Shown here piece by piece: positions 26,701-40,107 of a stretch of DNA of 64,000 nucleotides; the stretch's first letter is position 1; the number at the start of each line of letters is the position of its first letter. The notes under the pieces are model-generated. The model saw only the letters and a program-made list of their open reading frames with translations. It made no database searches and was not told the origin of the DNA. The stretch is from Protonemura montana (lineage: Eukaryota; Arthropoda; Insecta; Plecoptera; Nemouridae). A program made the position numbers and the translations under genes. The stretch spans positions 17,939,208 through 18,003,207 of the forward strand of contig OX387609.1 in the NCBI GenBank assembly GCA_947568835.1, read 5' to 3'.

Positions 26701-28448
26701 GTCCTGCCCCATGTCCTGCCTCATGTCCAGTCCCATGTCCTGCGTCATGTCCTGCCCTATGTCCTGCCCCATGTCCTGCCTCATATCCATTCCAATGTTC
26801 TGCCCCATGTCCTGCCCCCATGTCCTGCCCTATGTAATGCCCCATATCCTGCCCCATGTCCTGCCCCTTGTCCTGCCAAATGTCAAAACGCTTGTCCTGC
26901 CCCATGTACTGCCCCATGTCCTGCATCATGTCCTGCCCTATGTCCTGCCCCATGTCCTGCCCCATGTCCTGCCCCAAGTCCTGTACCATGTCCTGGCCTA
27001 ATTCCTGCCCCATGTCCTTCCCCATGTCCTGACCCTCATCCTGCCTCATGTCCTGCCCCATGTCTTGCCCCATGTCCTGACCCATGTTCTGTCTCATGTC
27101 ATGCGTCATGTCCTAACGCATGTTCTGCCCCATAACCTGGCCCATAGGCTGCCCCATGTCCTGACCCATGTTCTGTCTCATGTCATGCGTCATGTCCTAA
27201 CGCATGTTCTGCCCCATGTCCTGCCCCATGTTCTGCTCCATGTCCTGCGCCATGTCCTGTCGCATGTTCTGCCCCATGTACTGGCCCATGTCCTGCCCTA
27301 TGTCTTGCAAAAAGTCCTGCCCCAAGTTCTGTCTCATGTCCAGCCCCATGTCCTGTCCCATGTCCGGGCCTATGTCCTGCCCCACGGCCTGCCTCATGTT
27401 GTTCCATTTCCTGCCCCATATCCTGCCCACGTTCTGTCTCATGTGTTGGTCCAAGTCCTGCCCCTTGTCCTGTCGCATTTTCATGCCTCATGTTCTGCCT
27501 CATGTCTTGCAAAATGTCCTGCCCCATGTCCTGCCTCATGTCCTTCCCCATGTCCTGCCCCATGGCCTGCCCCAAGTCCTGTCCTATGTCCTGCCCTAAA
27601 TCCAGCCCCATGTCCTGCCCCATGTCCTGCCCCTAAATCCTGCCCCATGTCCTGCCCCATGTCCTGCCAAATGTCAAAACGCATGTCCTGCCCCATGTCC
27701 AGTAACATGTCCCGCCCGATGTCCTGCCCTATGTTCTGCCCCATGTTCTGTACCATTTCATGCCCCATGTCTTGTCGCATGTCTTGTCCTATGTCCTGTA
27801 ACATGTCCCGCCCGATGTCCTGCCCCATGTTCTGTCCCATGACATCCACCATATACTGCCCCAAATCCCGTCGCATGTCCTGCCCCATATCCTTTCCAAT
27901 ATTACGCCCCATGTCCTGCCCCATGTCCTTCCCCATGTCTTGCCAAAAGTCCTGTCCCAAGTCCTGCCCCATATCCTGCCCCATGTCCTGCCCCAAGTCT
28001 TTTCATGACCTAACCTTATTCCTGCCCCATGTCCTGCCCTATGTGCTGCCCCATGTCCTTCCCTAATGTCCTGCCCCATGTTCTGTACTATTTCATGACT
28101 ATGTCCTGTCGCATGGCCTGCCCTATGTCCTGTAACATGTCCCACCCGATGTCCTGCCCCATGTCCTGCCTCATATCCAGTCCCATGTCCTGCCTCATGT
28201 CCTGCCCCTTTCCTGACCCATGTCCTGTCCCATGACCTGCACCATATCCTGCTCCAAGTCCCGTCGCATGTCCTGCCCCAAATCTTGCCCCATGTCCTGC
28301 ACCATGTCCTGCCCCATGTCCTGGCCCATATCCTGCTCAATGTCCTGCCTCATATCCTATCCAATGCCCTGCCCTTTATCCTGTCGCATGCATGCCTCAT
28401 GTCTTGTCCAAAGTCTTGCCCCATGTCCTGCCCCATGTTTTGCCCCAA
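17795..28448. repeat. Mosaic satellite without simple tandem period
   Basis: The same 12-bp family, but assembled from dispersed segments rather than adjacent identical units. Segments here have close relatives elsewhere: 19127-20330 resembles 47090-48060 and 58436-59475; 21761-22980 resembles 61221-62345; 23060-24000 resembles 62400-63270; and 24500-26150 resembles 29800-31510. A short direct duplication of about 154 bp that includes the ATTTAATGGCCTAACC motif occurs at about 19429 and 19583. No gene is visible. Confidence 0.85.
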
Positions 28449-31400
28449 GTCCTGCCCTAAGTCCTGTCCCATGACCTGCCCTAATTCCTAACCCATGTCC
28501 TGCAATATTTGCTGCCCCATGTCCTGCCCCATGTCCTGCCCCATGTCTTGCCCAAAGTCCTGCTCCATGTCCTGCCCCATATCCTGCCCCATGTCCTGCC
28601 CCATGTCCTTCCCCTTGTCCTGCCCCATGTCCTGTCCCATGTCCTGCACCATATCCTGCCACAAATCCCGTCGCATGTCCTGCCTCAAATCCTTCCCTAT
28701 GTTCTGCCCCATTTCCTGCCTCATGTTGTTCCATGTCCTGCCCCATATACTGCCCATGTTCTGTCTCATGTGTTGGTCTAAGTCCTTCCCCTTTGTCCTG
28801 TCGCATTTTCATGCCTCATGTTCTGCCCATGTCCTGCCCCATGAACAGCCCCATGTCCTGTCTTACGTCCTGTCCCATGTCCTTTCCCATTTTCTGCCTC
28901 ATGTCCTGCTTGATGTCCTACCTCTTGTCCTGCCCCTAGCTTTCCCAAAGTCCTGCCCCATGTCCTGCCTCATTTCCTGGCCTATGTCCTGCCATATGTC
29001 CTGACCCATGTCCTTCCCCATTTCCTGCCTCTTGTCCTGCCCCATGTCCTGCCCCATGTCCTGCCTCATGTCTTGCCAAAAGTCCTGCCCCATGTCCTGC
29101 TTCATGTCCTGCCCCATGTCCTGCCCCATGTCCTGCCTATGTCCTGCCAAATGTCAACGCATGTCCTACCCCATGTCCAGTAACATGTCCCGCCCGATGT
29201 CCTGCCCTATGTCCTGCCCCATGTTCTGTACTATTTCATGCGCCATGTCTAGTCGCATGTCCTGTCCTATGTCCTGTTACATGTCCCGCCCGATGTCCTG
29301 CCCCATGTCCTGTCCCATGACATCCACCATATCCTGCCCCAAATCCCGTCGCATGTCCTGCCCCATATCCTTTCCAATAATTCGCCCCATGTCCTGTAAC
29401 ATGTCCTGCCCTATGTCATGCTCCAAGTCCTGCCCCATATCCTGCCACATGTTCTACCCTATGTAATGCCCCAAGTCCTACACCATGCCCACATATCCTG
29501 CCCCTTGTCCAGTAACATGTCCCGCCCGATGTGCTGCCCTACGTCCTGCCCCATATATTGCCCCATGTCCTGACCATTATCCTTCCCTATGTCCTGCCCC
29601 ATGTCCTGCCCCATGTCCTGACCCATGATTTGTCACAAGTGCTGCCCCTTGTCCTGTCGCATGTCATGCCTCATGTCCTGCCCCATGTCCTGCCCCATGG
29701 ACAGCTTCATGTCCTGACCCTTATTTCCTGCCCCATGTCCTGCCCCATGTCCTGCACCATGTCTTGCCAAAAGTCCTGTCCCAAGTCCTGCCCCATATCC
29801 TGCCCCATGTCCTGCCCCATGTCTTTTCATGACCTAACCTTATTCCTGCCCCATGTCCTGCCCCATGTGCTGCCCCATGTCCTTCCCTAATGTCCTGCCT
29901 CATGTTCTGTGCTATTTCATGCCTATGTCCTTTCGCATGTCCTGCCCTATGTCCTGTAACATGTCCCGCCCGATGTCCTGCCACATGTCCTGCCTCATAT
30001 CCAGTCCCATGTCCTGCCTCATGTCCAGCCCCTTTCCTGCCCCATGTCCCGTCGCATGTCCTGCCCCAAATCTTGCCCTATGTCCTGCCCCATGTCCTGT
30101 CCTATATCCTTTCCAATATTATGCCCCATGTCCTGCCCCATGTCCTGCCTTATGTTATGCCCCATGTCCTGCACCATGTCCTGCCCCATGTCCTGGCCCA
30201 TAATCTGCTCCATGTCCTGCCACATAGTCTGTCCAATGTCCTGCCCTATATCCTGTCGCATGCATGCCTCATGTTTTGCCCAAAGTCCTGTCCCATGTCC
30301 TGCCGTTATTCCTGCCCCATGTCCTGCCCCATGTCCTGCCCCATATCCTGGCCCATTTCCTGCCCCTTGTCCTGCCAAATGTCAAAACGCATGTCCTGAC
30401 CCATGTACTGCCCCATGTCCTGCATCATGTCTAGCCCAAAGTCCTGCCTTATGTCCTGCCCCAAGTCCTGCGACATGTCCTTCCCTAATGTTCTGACCCA
30501 AGTTCTATACCATTTCATGCCCCATGTCCTGTCGCATGTCCTGCCCTATGTCCTGTAACATGTCCCGCCCGACGTCCTGCCCCATGTCCTGCCTCATGAA
30601 CAGTCCTATGTCCTGGCTTATGTCCTTCCCCATGTCCTGCCCCATGTCCTGTCCCATGTCCTGCACCATATCCTGCCACAAATCCCGTCGCATGTCCTGC
30701 CCCAAATCCTGCCCTATGTTTTGCCCCATTTTTTGCCCCATGTCCTGCCCTATGTAATGCCCAATGTCCTGCACAATGTCCTGCCCCACGTCCTGGCCCA
30801 TATCCTGCTTCATGACCTGCTTCATATCCTGTCCAATGTCCTGCCCTATATACAGTTGCATGCATGCCTCATGTCTTGCCCAAAGTCTTTACCCATGTCC
30901 TGCCCCATGTCCTGCTCCGTGTCCTGCCCCAAGTCCTGTCCAATGTCCTGCCTTAATTCCTGCCCCATGTCCTGCCCCATGTCCTGCCCCATGTACCGCC
31001 CGATGTCCTGCCCCATGTCCTACCCCATGTCCCGCCCGATGTCCTGCCCCATGTCCTGCCTCATGTCCAGTCCCATGTCCTGCCTCATGTCCTGCCCCAT
31101 ATCCTACCCCGTGTCCTTCTCCCATGACCTGCACCATATCCTGCCCCAAATCCCGTCGCAAGTCCTGCCCAAAATCCTGCCCTATGTGATGCCCCATCTC
31201 CTGCCCCATATCCTTTCCAATATTTTGCCCCATGTCCTGTAACATGTCCTGCCCTATGTCATGCGCCAAGTCCTGCCCTATATCCTGCCAAATGTCCTGC
31301 CCTATGTAATGCCCCATGTCCTGCACCATGTCCTGCCCCATGTCCTGGCCCATATCCTGCTCAATGTCCTGCCTCATATCCTATCCAATGCCCTGCCCTT

Positions 31401-32325
31401 TATCCTGTCGCATGCATGCCTCATGTCTTGTCCAAAGTCTTGCCCCATGTCCTGCCCCATGTTTTGCCCCATGTCCTGCCCTAAGTCCTGTCCCATGACC
31501 TGCCCTAATTCCTAACCCATGTCCTGCAATATTTGCTGCCCCATGTCCTGCCCCATGTCCTGCCCCATGTCTTGCCCAAAGTCCTGCTCCATGTCCTGCC
31601 CCATATCCTGCCCCATGTCCTGCCCCATGTCCTGCCCCAAGTCCTGTCCCATGTCCTGGCCTAATTCCTGCCCCATGTCCTGCCCCATGTCCTGGCCCAT
31701 ATTCTGCTCCATGTCCTGCCTCATAGTCTGTCCAATGTCCTGCCCTATATCCTGTCGCATGGATGCCTCACGTCTTGCCCAAAGTCCTGTCCCATGTCCT
31801 GCCCTAATTCCTGCCCCATGTTCTGCCCCATATAATGCCCCATGTCCTGCCCCTTGTCCTGCCAAATGTCAAAACGCATGTCCTGCCCCATGTACAGCTT
31901 CATGTCCTGCATCATGTCTTGCCCAAAGTCCTGCTCCATGTCCTGCCCCAGGTCCTGCCCCATGTCCTTCCCTAATGTTCTGCCACAAGTTCTATACCAT
32001 TTCATGCCCCATGTCCTGTCGCATGTCCTGCCCTATGTCCTGTAACATGTCCCGGCCGATGTCCTGCCCCATGTCCTGCCTCATGTCCAGTCCCATGTCC
32101 TGCGTCATGTCCTGCCCTATGTCCTGCCCCATGTCCTGCCTCATATCCAGTCCCATGTTCTGCCCCATGTCCTGCCCCCATGTCCTGCCCTATGTAATGC
32201 CCCATATCCTGCCCCATGTCCTGCCCCTTGTCCTGCCAAATGTCAAAACGCTTGTCCTGCCCCATGTACTGCCCCATGTCCTGCATCATGTCCTGCCCTA
32301 TGTCCTGCCCCATGTCCTGCCCCAT
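28449..32325. repeat. Higher-order repeat C, copy 1 (3877 bp)
   Basis: Begins near the run CCTGCCCTAAGTCCTGTCCC and recurs with an offset of 3877 bp at 32326. It contains monomer variants not seen in repeats A, B or D, such as the CTTGATGTCCTACC and CTAGCTTTCCC stretch at about 28910-28945, which recurs at about 32787-32822. These give clear confirmation that the two copies are homologous. Confidence 0.83.
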
Positions 32326-35300
32326 GTCCTGCCCTAAGTCCTGTCCCATGACCTGCCCTAATTCCTAACCCATGTCCTGCAATATTTGCTGCCCCATGTC
32401 CTGCCCCATGTCCTGCCCCATGTCTTGCCCAAAGTCCTGCTCCATGTCCTGCCCCATATCCTGCCCCATGTCCTGCCCCATGTCCTTCCCCTTGTCCTGC
32501 CCCATGTCCTGTCCCATGTCCTGCACCATATCCTGCCACAAATCCCGTCGCATGTCCTGCCTCAAATCCTTCCCTATGTTCTGCCCCATTTCCTGCCTCA
32601 TGTTGTTCCATGTCCTGCCCCATATACTGCCCATGTTCTGTCTCATGTGTTGGTCTAAGTCCTTCCCCTTTGTCCTGTCGCATTTTCATGCCTCATGTTC
32701 TGCCCATGTCCTGCCCCATGAACAGCCCCATGTCCTGTCTTACGTCCTGTCCCATGTCCTTTCCCATTTTCTGCCTCATGTCCTGCTTGATGTCCTACCT
32801 CTTGTCCTGCCCCTAGCTTTCCCAAAGTCCTGCCCCATGTCCTGCCTCATTTCCTGGCCTATGTCCTGCCATATGTCCTGACCCATGTCCTTCCCCATTT
32901 CCTGCCTCTTGTCCTGCCCCATGTCCTGCCCCATGTCCTGCCTCATGTCTTGCCAAAAGTCCTGCCCCATGTCCTGCTTCATGTCCTGCCCCATGTCCTG
33001 CCCCATGTCCTGCCTATGTCCTGCCAAATGTCAACGCATGTCCTACCCCATGTCCAGTAACATGTCCCGCCCGATGTCCTGCCCTATGTCCTGCCCCATG
33101 TTCTGTACTATTTCATGCGCCATGTCTAGTCGCATGTCCTGTCCTATGTCCTGTTACATGTCCCGCCCGATGTCCTGCCCCATGTCCTGTCCCATGACAT
33201 CCACCATATCCTGCCCCAAATCCCGTCGCATGTCCTGCCCCATATCCTTTCCAATAATTCGCCCCATGTCCTGTAACATGTCCTGCCCTATGTCATGCTC
33301 CAAGTCCTGCCCCATATCCTGCCACATGTTCTACCCTATGTAATGCCCCAAGTCCTACACCATGCCCGCATATCCTGCCCCTTGTCCAGTAACATGTCCC
33401 GCCCGATGTGCTGCCCTACGTCCTGCCCCATATATTGCCCCATGTCCTGACCATTATCCTTCCCTATGTCCTGCCCCATGTCCTGCCCCATGTCCTGACC
33501 CATGATTTGTCACAAGTGCTGCCCCTTGTCCTGTCGCATGTCATGCCTCATGTCCTGCCCCATGTCCTGCCCCATGGACAGCTTCATGTCCTGACCCTTA
33601 TTTCCTGCCCCATGTCCTGCCCCATGTCCTGCACCATGTCTTGCCAAAAGTCCTGTCCCAAGTCCTGCCCCATATCCTGCCCCATGTCCTGCCCCATGTC
33701 TTTTCATGACCTAACCTTATTCCTGCCCCATGTCCTGCCCCATGTGCTGCCCCATGTCCTTCCCTAATGTCCTGCCTCATGTTCTGTGCTATTTCATGCC
33801 TATGTCCTTTCGCATGTCCTGCCCTATGTCCTGTAACATGTCCCGCCCGATGTCCTGCCACATGTCCTGCCTCATATCCAGTCCCATGTCCTGCCTCATG
33901 TCCAGCCCCTTTCCTGCCCCATGTCCCGTCGCATGTCCTGCCCCAAATCTTGCCCTATGTCCTGCCCCATGTCCTGTCCTATATCCTTTCCAATATTATG
34001 CCCCATGTCCTGCCCCATGTCCTGCCTTATGTTATGCCCCATGTCCTGCACCATGTCCTGCCCCATGTCCTGGCCCATAATCTGCTCCATGTCCTGCCAC
34101 ATAGTCTGTCCAATGTCCTGCCCTATATCCTGTCGCATGCATGCCTCATGTTTTGCCCAAAGTCCTGTCCCATGTCCTGCCGTTATTCCTGCCCCATGTC
34201 CTGCCCCATGTCCTGCCCCATATCCTGGCCCATTTCCTGCCCCTTGTCCTGCCAAATGTCAAAACGCATGTCCTGACCCATGTACTGCCCCATGTCCTGC
34301 ATCATGTCTAGCCCAAAGTCCTGCCTTATGTCCTGCCCCAAGTCCTGCGACATGTCCTTCCCTAATGTTCTGACCCAAGTTCTATACCATTTCATGCCCC
34401 ATGTCCTGTCGCATGTCCTGCCCTATGTCCTGTAACATGTCCCGCCCGACGTCCTGCCCCATGTCCTGCCTCATGAACAGTCCTATGTCCTGGCTTATGT
34501 CCTTCCCCATGTCCTGCCCCATGTCCTGTCCCATGTCCTGCACCATATCCTGCCACAAATCCCGTCGCATGTCCTGCCCCAAATCCTGCCCTATGTTTTG
34601 CCCCATTTTTTGCCCCATGTCCTGCCCTATGTAATGCCCAATGTCCTGCACAATGTCCTGCCCCACGTCCTGGCCCATATCCTGCTTCATGACCTGCTTC
34701 ATATCCTGTCCAATGTCCTGCCCTATATACAGTTGCATGCATGCCTCATGTCTTGCCCAAAGTCTTTACCCATGTCCTGCCCCATGTCCTGCTCCGTGTC
34801 CTGCCCCAAGTCCTGTCCAATGTCCTGCCTTAATTCCTGCCCCATGTCCTGCCCCATGTCCTGCCCCATGTACCGCCCGATGTCCTGCCCCATGTCCTAC
34901 CCCATGTCCCGCCCGATGTCCTGCCCCATGTCCTGCCTCATGTCCAGTCCCATGTCCTGCCTCATGTCCTGCCCCATATCCTACCCCGTGTCCTTCTCCC
35001 ATGACCTGCACCATATCCTGCCCCAAATCCCGTCGCAAGTCCTGCCCAAAATCCTGCCCTATGTGATGCCCCATCTCCTGCCCCATATCCTTTCCAATAT
35101 TTTGCCCCATGTCCTGTAACATGTCCTGCCCTATGTCATGCGCCAAGTCCTGCCCTATATCCTGCCAAATGTCCTGCCCTATGTAATGCCCCATGTCCTG
35201 CACCATGTCCTGCCCCATGTCCTGGCCCATATCCTGCTCAATGTCCTGCCTCATATCCTATCCAATGCCCTGCCCTTTATCCTGTCGCATGCATGCCTCA

Positions 35301-36214
35301 TGTCTTGTCCAAAGTCTTGCCCCATGTCCTGCCCCATGTTTTGCCCCATGTCCTGCCCTAAGTCCTGTCCCATGACCTGCCCTAATTCCTAACCCATGTC
35401 CTGCAATATTTGCTGCCCCATGTCCTGCCCCATGTCCTGCCCCATGTCTTGCCCAAAGTCCTGCTCCATGTCCTGCCCCATATCCTGCCCCATGTCCTGC
35501 CCCATGTCCTGCCCCAAGTCCTGTCCCATGTCCTGGCCTAATTCCTGCCCCATGTCCTGCCCCATGTCCTGGCCCATATTCTGCTCCATGTCCTGCCTCA
35601 TAGTCTGTCCAATGTCCTGCCCTATATCCTGTCGCATGGATGCCTCACGTCTTGCCCAAAGTCCTGTCCCATGTCCTGCCCTAATTCCTGCCCCATGTCC
35701 TGCCCCATGTTCTGCCCCATATAATGCCCCATGTCCTGCCCCTTGTCCTGCCAAATGTCAAAACGCATGTCCTGCCCCATGTACAGCTTCATGTCCTGCA
35801 TCATGTCTTGCCCAAAGTCCTGCTCCATGTCCTGCCCCAGGTCCTGCCCCATGTCCTTCCCTAATGTTCTGCCACAAGTTCTATACCATTTCATGCCCCA
35901 TGTCCTGTCGCATGTCCTGCCCTATGTCCTGTAACATGTCCCGGCCGATGTCCTGCCCCATGTCCTGCCTCATGTCCAGTCCCATGTCCTGCGTCATGTC
36001 CTGCCCTATGTCCTGCCCCATGTCCTGCCTCATATCCAGTCCCATGTTCTGCCCCATGTCCTGCCCCCATGTCCTGCCCTATGTAATGCCCCATATCCTG
36101 CCCCATGTCCTGCCCCTTGTCCTGCCAAATGTCAAAACGCTTGTCCTGCCCCATGTACTGCCCCATGTCCTGCATCATGTCCTGCCCTATGTCCTGCCCC
36201 ATGTCCTGCCCCAT
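32326..36214. repeat. Higher-order repeat C, copy 2 (3889 bp)
   Basis: Second copy of repeat C, nearly identical to 28449-32325. It is one 12-bp monomer longer because of an extra CATGTCCTGCCC at about 35695, after which the offset between copies rises from 3877 to 3889 bp. A substitution (CCCGCATATCC at 33364, CCCACATATCC at 29488) shows that the copies are not perfect duplicates. Confidence 0.82.
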
Positions 36215-39200
36215 GTCCTGCCCCAAGTCCTGTCCCATGTCCTGGCCTAATTCCTGCCCCATGTCCTTCCTCATGTCCTGACCCTCATCCTGCCTCATGT
36301 CCTGCCCCATGTCTTGCCCCATGTCCTGACCCATGTTCTGTCTCATGTCATGCGTCATGTCCTAACGCATGTTCTGCCCCATAACCTGGCCCATAGGCTG
36401 CCCCATGTCCTGACCCATGTTCTGTCTCATGTCATGCGTCATGTCCTAACGCATGTTCTGCCCCATGTCCTGCCCCATGTTCTGCCCCATGTCCTGCGCC
36501 ATGTCCTGTCGCATGTTCTGCCCCATGTACTGGCCCATGTCCTGCCCTATGTCTTGCAAAAAGTCCTGCCCCAAGTTCTGCCTCATGTCCAGCCCCATGT
36601 CTTGTCCCATGTCCGGGCCTATGTCCTGCCCCACGGCCTGCCTCATGTTGTTCCATTTCCTGCCCCATATCCTGCCCACGTTCTGTCTCATGTGTTGGTC
36701 CAAGTCCTGCCCCTTGTCCTGTCGCATTTTCATGCGTCATGTTCTGCCTCATGTCTTGCAAAATGTCCTGCCCCATGTCCTGCCCCATGTCCTTCCCCAT
36801 GTCCTGCCCCATGGCCTGCCCCAAGTCCTGTCCTATGTCCTGCCCTAAATCCAGCCCCATGTCCTGCCCCATGTCCTGCCCCTAAATCCTGCCCCATGTC
36901 CTGCCCCATGTCCTGCCAAATGTCAAAACGCATGTCCTGCCCCATGTCCAGTAACATGTCCCGCCCGATGTCCTGCCCTATGTTCTGCCCCATGTTCTGT
37001 ACCATTTCATGCCCCATGTCTTGTCGCATGTCTTGTCCTATGTCCTGTAACATGTCCCGCCCGATGTCCTGCCCCATGTTCTGTCCCATGACATCCACCA
37101 TATACTGCCCCAAATCCCGTCGCATGTCCTGCCCCATATCCTTTCCAATATTACGCCCCATGTCCTGCCCCATGTCCTTCCCCATGTCTTGCCAAAAGTC
37201 CTGTCCCAAGTCCTGCCCCATATCCTGCCCCATGTCCTGCCCCAAGTCTTTTCATGACCTAACCTTATTCCTGCCCCATATCCTGCCCTATGTGCTGCCC
37301 CATGTCCTTCCCTAATGTCCTGCCCCATGTTCTGTACTATTTCATGACTATGTCCTGTCGCATGGCCTGCCCTATGTCCTGTAACATGTCCCGCCCGATG
37401 TCCTGCCCCATGTCCTGCCTCATATCCAGTCCCATGTCCTGCCTCATGTCCTGCCCCTTTCCTGACCCATGTCCTGTCCCATGACCAGCACCATATCCTG
37501 CTCCAAGTCCCGTCGCATGTTCTGCCCCAAATCTTGCCCTATGTCCTGCCCCATGTCCTGTCCTATATCCTTTCCAATATTATGCCCCATGTCCTGTAAC
37601 ATGTCCTGCCCTATGTCATGCGCCAAGTCCTGCCCTATATCCTGCCAAATGTCCTGCCCTATGTAATGCCCCATGTCCTGCACCATGTCCTGCCCCATGT
37701 CCTGGCCCATATCCTGCTCAATGTCCTGCCTCATATCCTATCCAATGCCCTGCCCTTTATCCTGTCGCATGCATGCCTCATGTCTTGTCCAAAGTCTTGC
37801 CCCATGTCCTGCCCCATGTTTTGCCCCAAGTCCTGCCCTAAGTCCTGTCCCATGACCTGCCCTAATTCCTAACCCATGTCCTGCAATATTTGCTGCCCCA
37901 TGTCCTGCCCCATGTCCTGCCCCATGTCTTGCCCAAAGTCCTGCTCCATGTCCTGCCCCATATCCTGCCCCATGTCCTGCCCCATGTCCTGCCCCAAGTC
38001 CTGTCCCATGTCCTGGCCTAATTCCTGCCCCATGTCCTTCCCCATGTCCTGACCCTCATCCTGCCTCATGTCCTGCCCCATGTCTTGCCCCATGTCCTGA
38101 CCCATGTTCTGTCTCATGTCATGCGTCATGTCCTAACGCATGTTCTGCCCCAAAACCTGGCCCATAGCCTGCCCCATGTCCTGCCCCATGTTCTGCCCCA
38201 TGTCCTGCGCCATGTCCTGTCGCATGTTCTGCCCCATGTACTGGCCCATGTCCTGCCCTATGTCTTGCAAAAAGTCCTGCCCCAAGTTCTGCCTCATGTC
38301 CAGCCCCATGTCCTGTCCCATGTCCGGGCCTATGTCCTGCCCCACGGCCTGCCTCATGTTGTTCCATTTCCTGCCCCATATCCTGCCCAAGTTCTGTCTC
38401 ATGTGTTGGTCCAAGTCCTGCCCCTTGTCCTGTCGCATTTTCGTGCCTCATGTTCTGCCTCATGTCTTGCAAAATGTCCTGCCCCATGTCCTGCCCCATG
38501 TCCTTCCCCATGTCCTGCCCCATGGCCTGCCCCAAGTCCTGTCCTATGTCCTGCCCTAAATCCAGACCCATGTCCTGCCCCATGTCCTGCCCCTAAATCC
38601 TGCCCCATGTCCTGCCCCATGTCCTGCCAAATGTCAAAACGCATGTCCTGCCCCATGTCCAGTAACATGTCCCGCCCGATGGCCTGCCCTATGTTCTGCC
38701 CCATGTTCTGTACCATTTCATGCCCCATGTCTTGTCGCATGTCCTGTCCTATGTCCTGTAACATGTCCCACCCGATGTCCTGCCCCATGTTCTGTCCCAT
38801 GACATCCACCATATACTGCCCCAAATCCCGTCGCATGTCCTGCCCCATATCCTTTTCAATATTACGCCCCATGTCCTGCCCCATGTCCTTCCCCATGTCT
38901 TGCCAAAAGTCCTGTCCCAAGTCCTGCCCCATATCCTGCCCCATGTCCTGCCCCAAGTCTTTTCATGACCTAACCTTATTCCTGCCCCATGTCCTGCCCT
39001 ATGTGCTGCCCCATGTCCTTCCCTAATGTCCTGCCCCATGTTCTGTACTATTTCATGACTATGTCCTGTCGCATGGCCTGCCTTATGTCCTGTAACATGT
39101 CCCGCCCGATGTCCTGCCCCATGTCCTGCCCCATGTCCTGTCCTATATCCTTTCCAATATTATGCCCCATGTCCTGCCCCATGTCCTGCCCTATGTAATG

Positions 39201-40107
39201 CCCCATGTCCTGCACCATGTCCTGCCCCATGTCCTGGCCCATATTCTGCTCCATGTCCTGCCTCATAGTCTGTCCAATGTCCTGCCCTATATCCTGTCGC
39301 ATGCATGCCTCACGTCTTGCCCAAAGTCCTGTCCCATGTCCTGCCCTAATTCCTGCCCCATGTCCTGCCCCATGTCCTGCCCCATATAATGCCCCATGTC
39401 CTGCCCCTTGTCCTGCCAAATGTCAAAACGCATGTCCTGCCCCATGTACAGCTTCATGTCCTGCATCATGTCTTGCCCAAAGTCCTGCTCCATGTCCTGC
39501 CCCAGGTCCTGCCCCATGTCCTTCCCTAATGTTCTGCCACAAGTTCTATACCATTTCATGCCCCATGTCCTGTCGCATGTCCTGCCCTATGTCCTGTAAC
39601 ATGTCCCGGCCGATGTCCTGCCCCATGTCCTGCCTCATGTCCAGTCCCATGTCCTGCCCCATGTCCTGCCTCATATCCAGTCCCATGTTCTGCCCCATGT
39701 CCTGCCCCCATGTCCTGCCCTATGTAATGCCCCATATCCTGCCCCATGTCCTGCCCCTTTTCCTGCCAAATGTCAAAACGCTTGTCCTGCCCCATGTACT
39801 GCCCCATGTCCTGCATCATGTCCTGCCCTATGTCCTGCCCCATGTCCTGCCCCATGTCCTGCCCCAAGTCCTGTCCCATGTCCTGGCCTAATTCCTGCCC
39901 CATGTCCTTCCTCATGTCCTGACCCTCATCCTGCCTCATGTCCTGCCCCATGTCTTGCCCCATGTCCTGACCCATGTTCTGTCTCATGTCATGCGTCATG
40001 TCCTAACGCATGTTCTGCCCCATAACCTGGCCCATAGGCTGCCCCATGTCCTGACCCATGTTCTGTCTCATGTCATGCGTCATGTCCTAACGCATGTTCT
40101 GCCCCAT
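36215..40107. repeat. Mosaic satellite between repeats C and D
   Basis: 12-bp satellite in which the stretch starting at 36314 has close relatives at 27065, 39955 and 45331. The 36314 and 39955 versions are 3641 bp apart. The surrounding stretches match at other offsets (for example 35731 against 39396, 3665 bp), so the period is not constant and I do not define a clean unit. No gene is visible. Confidence 0.8.
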
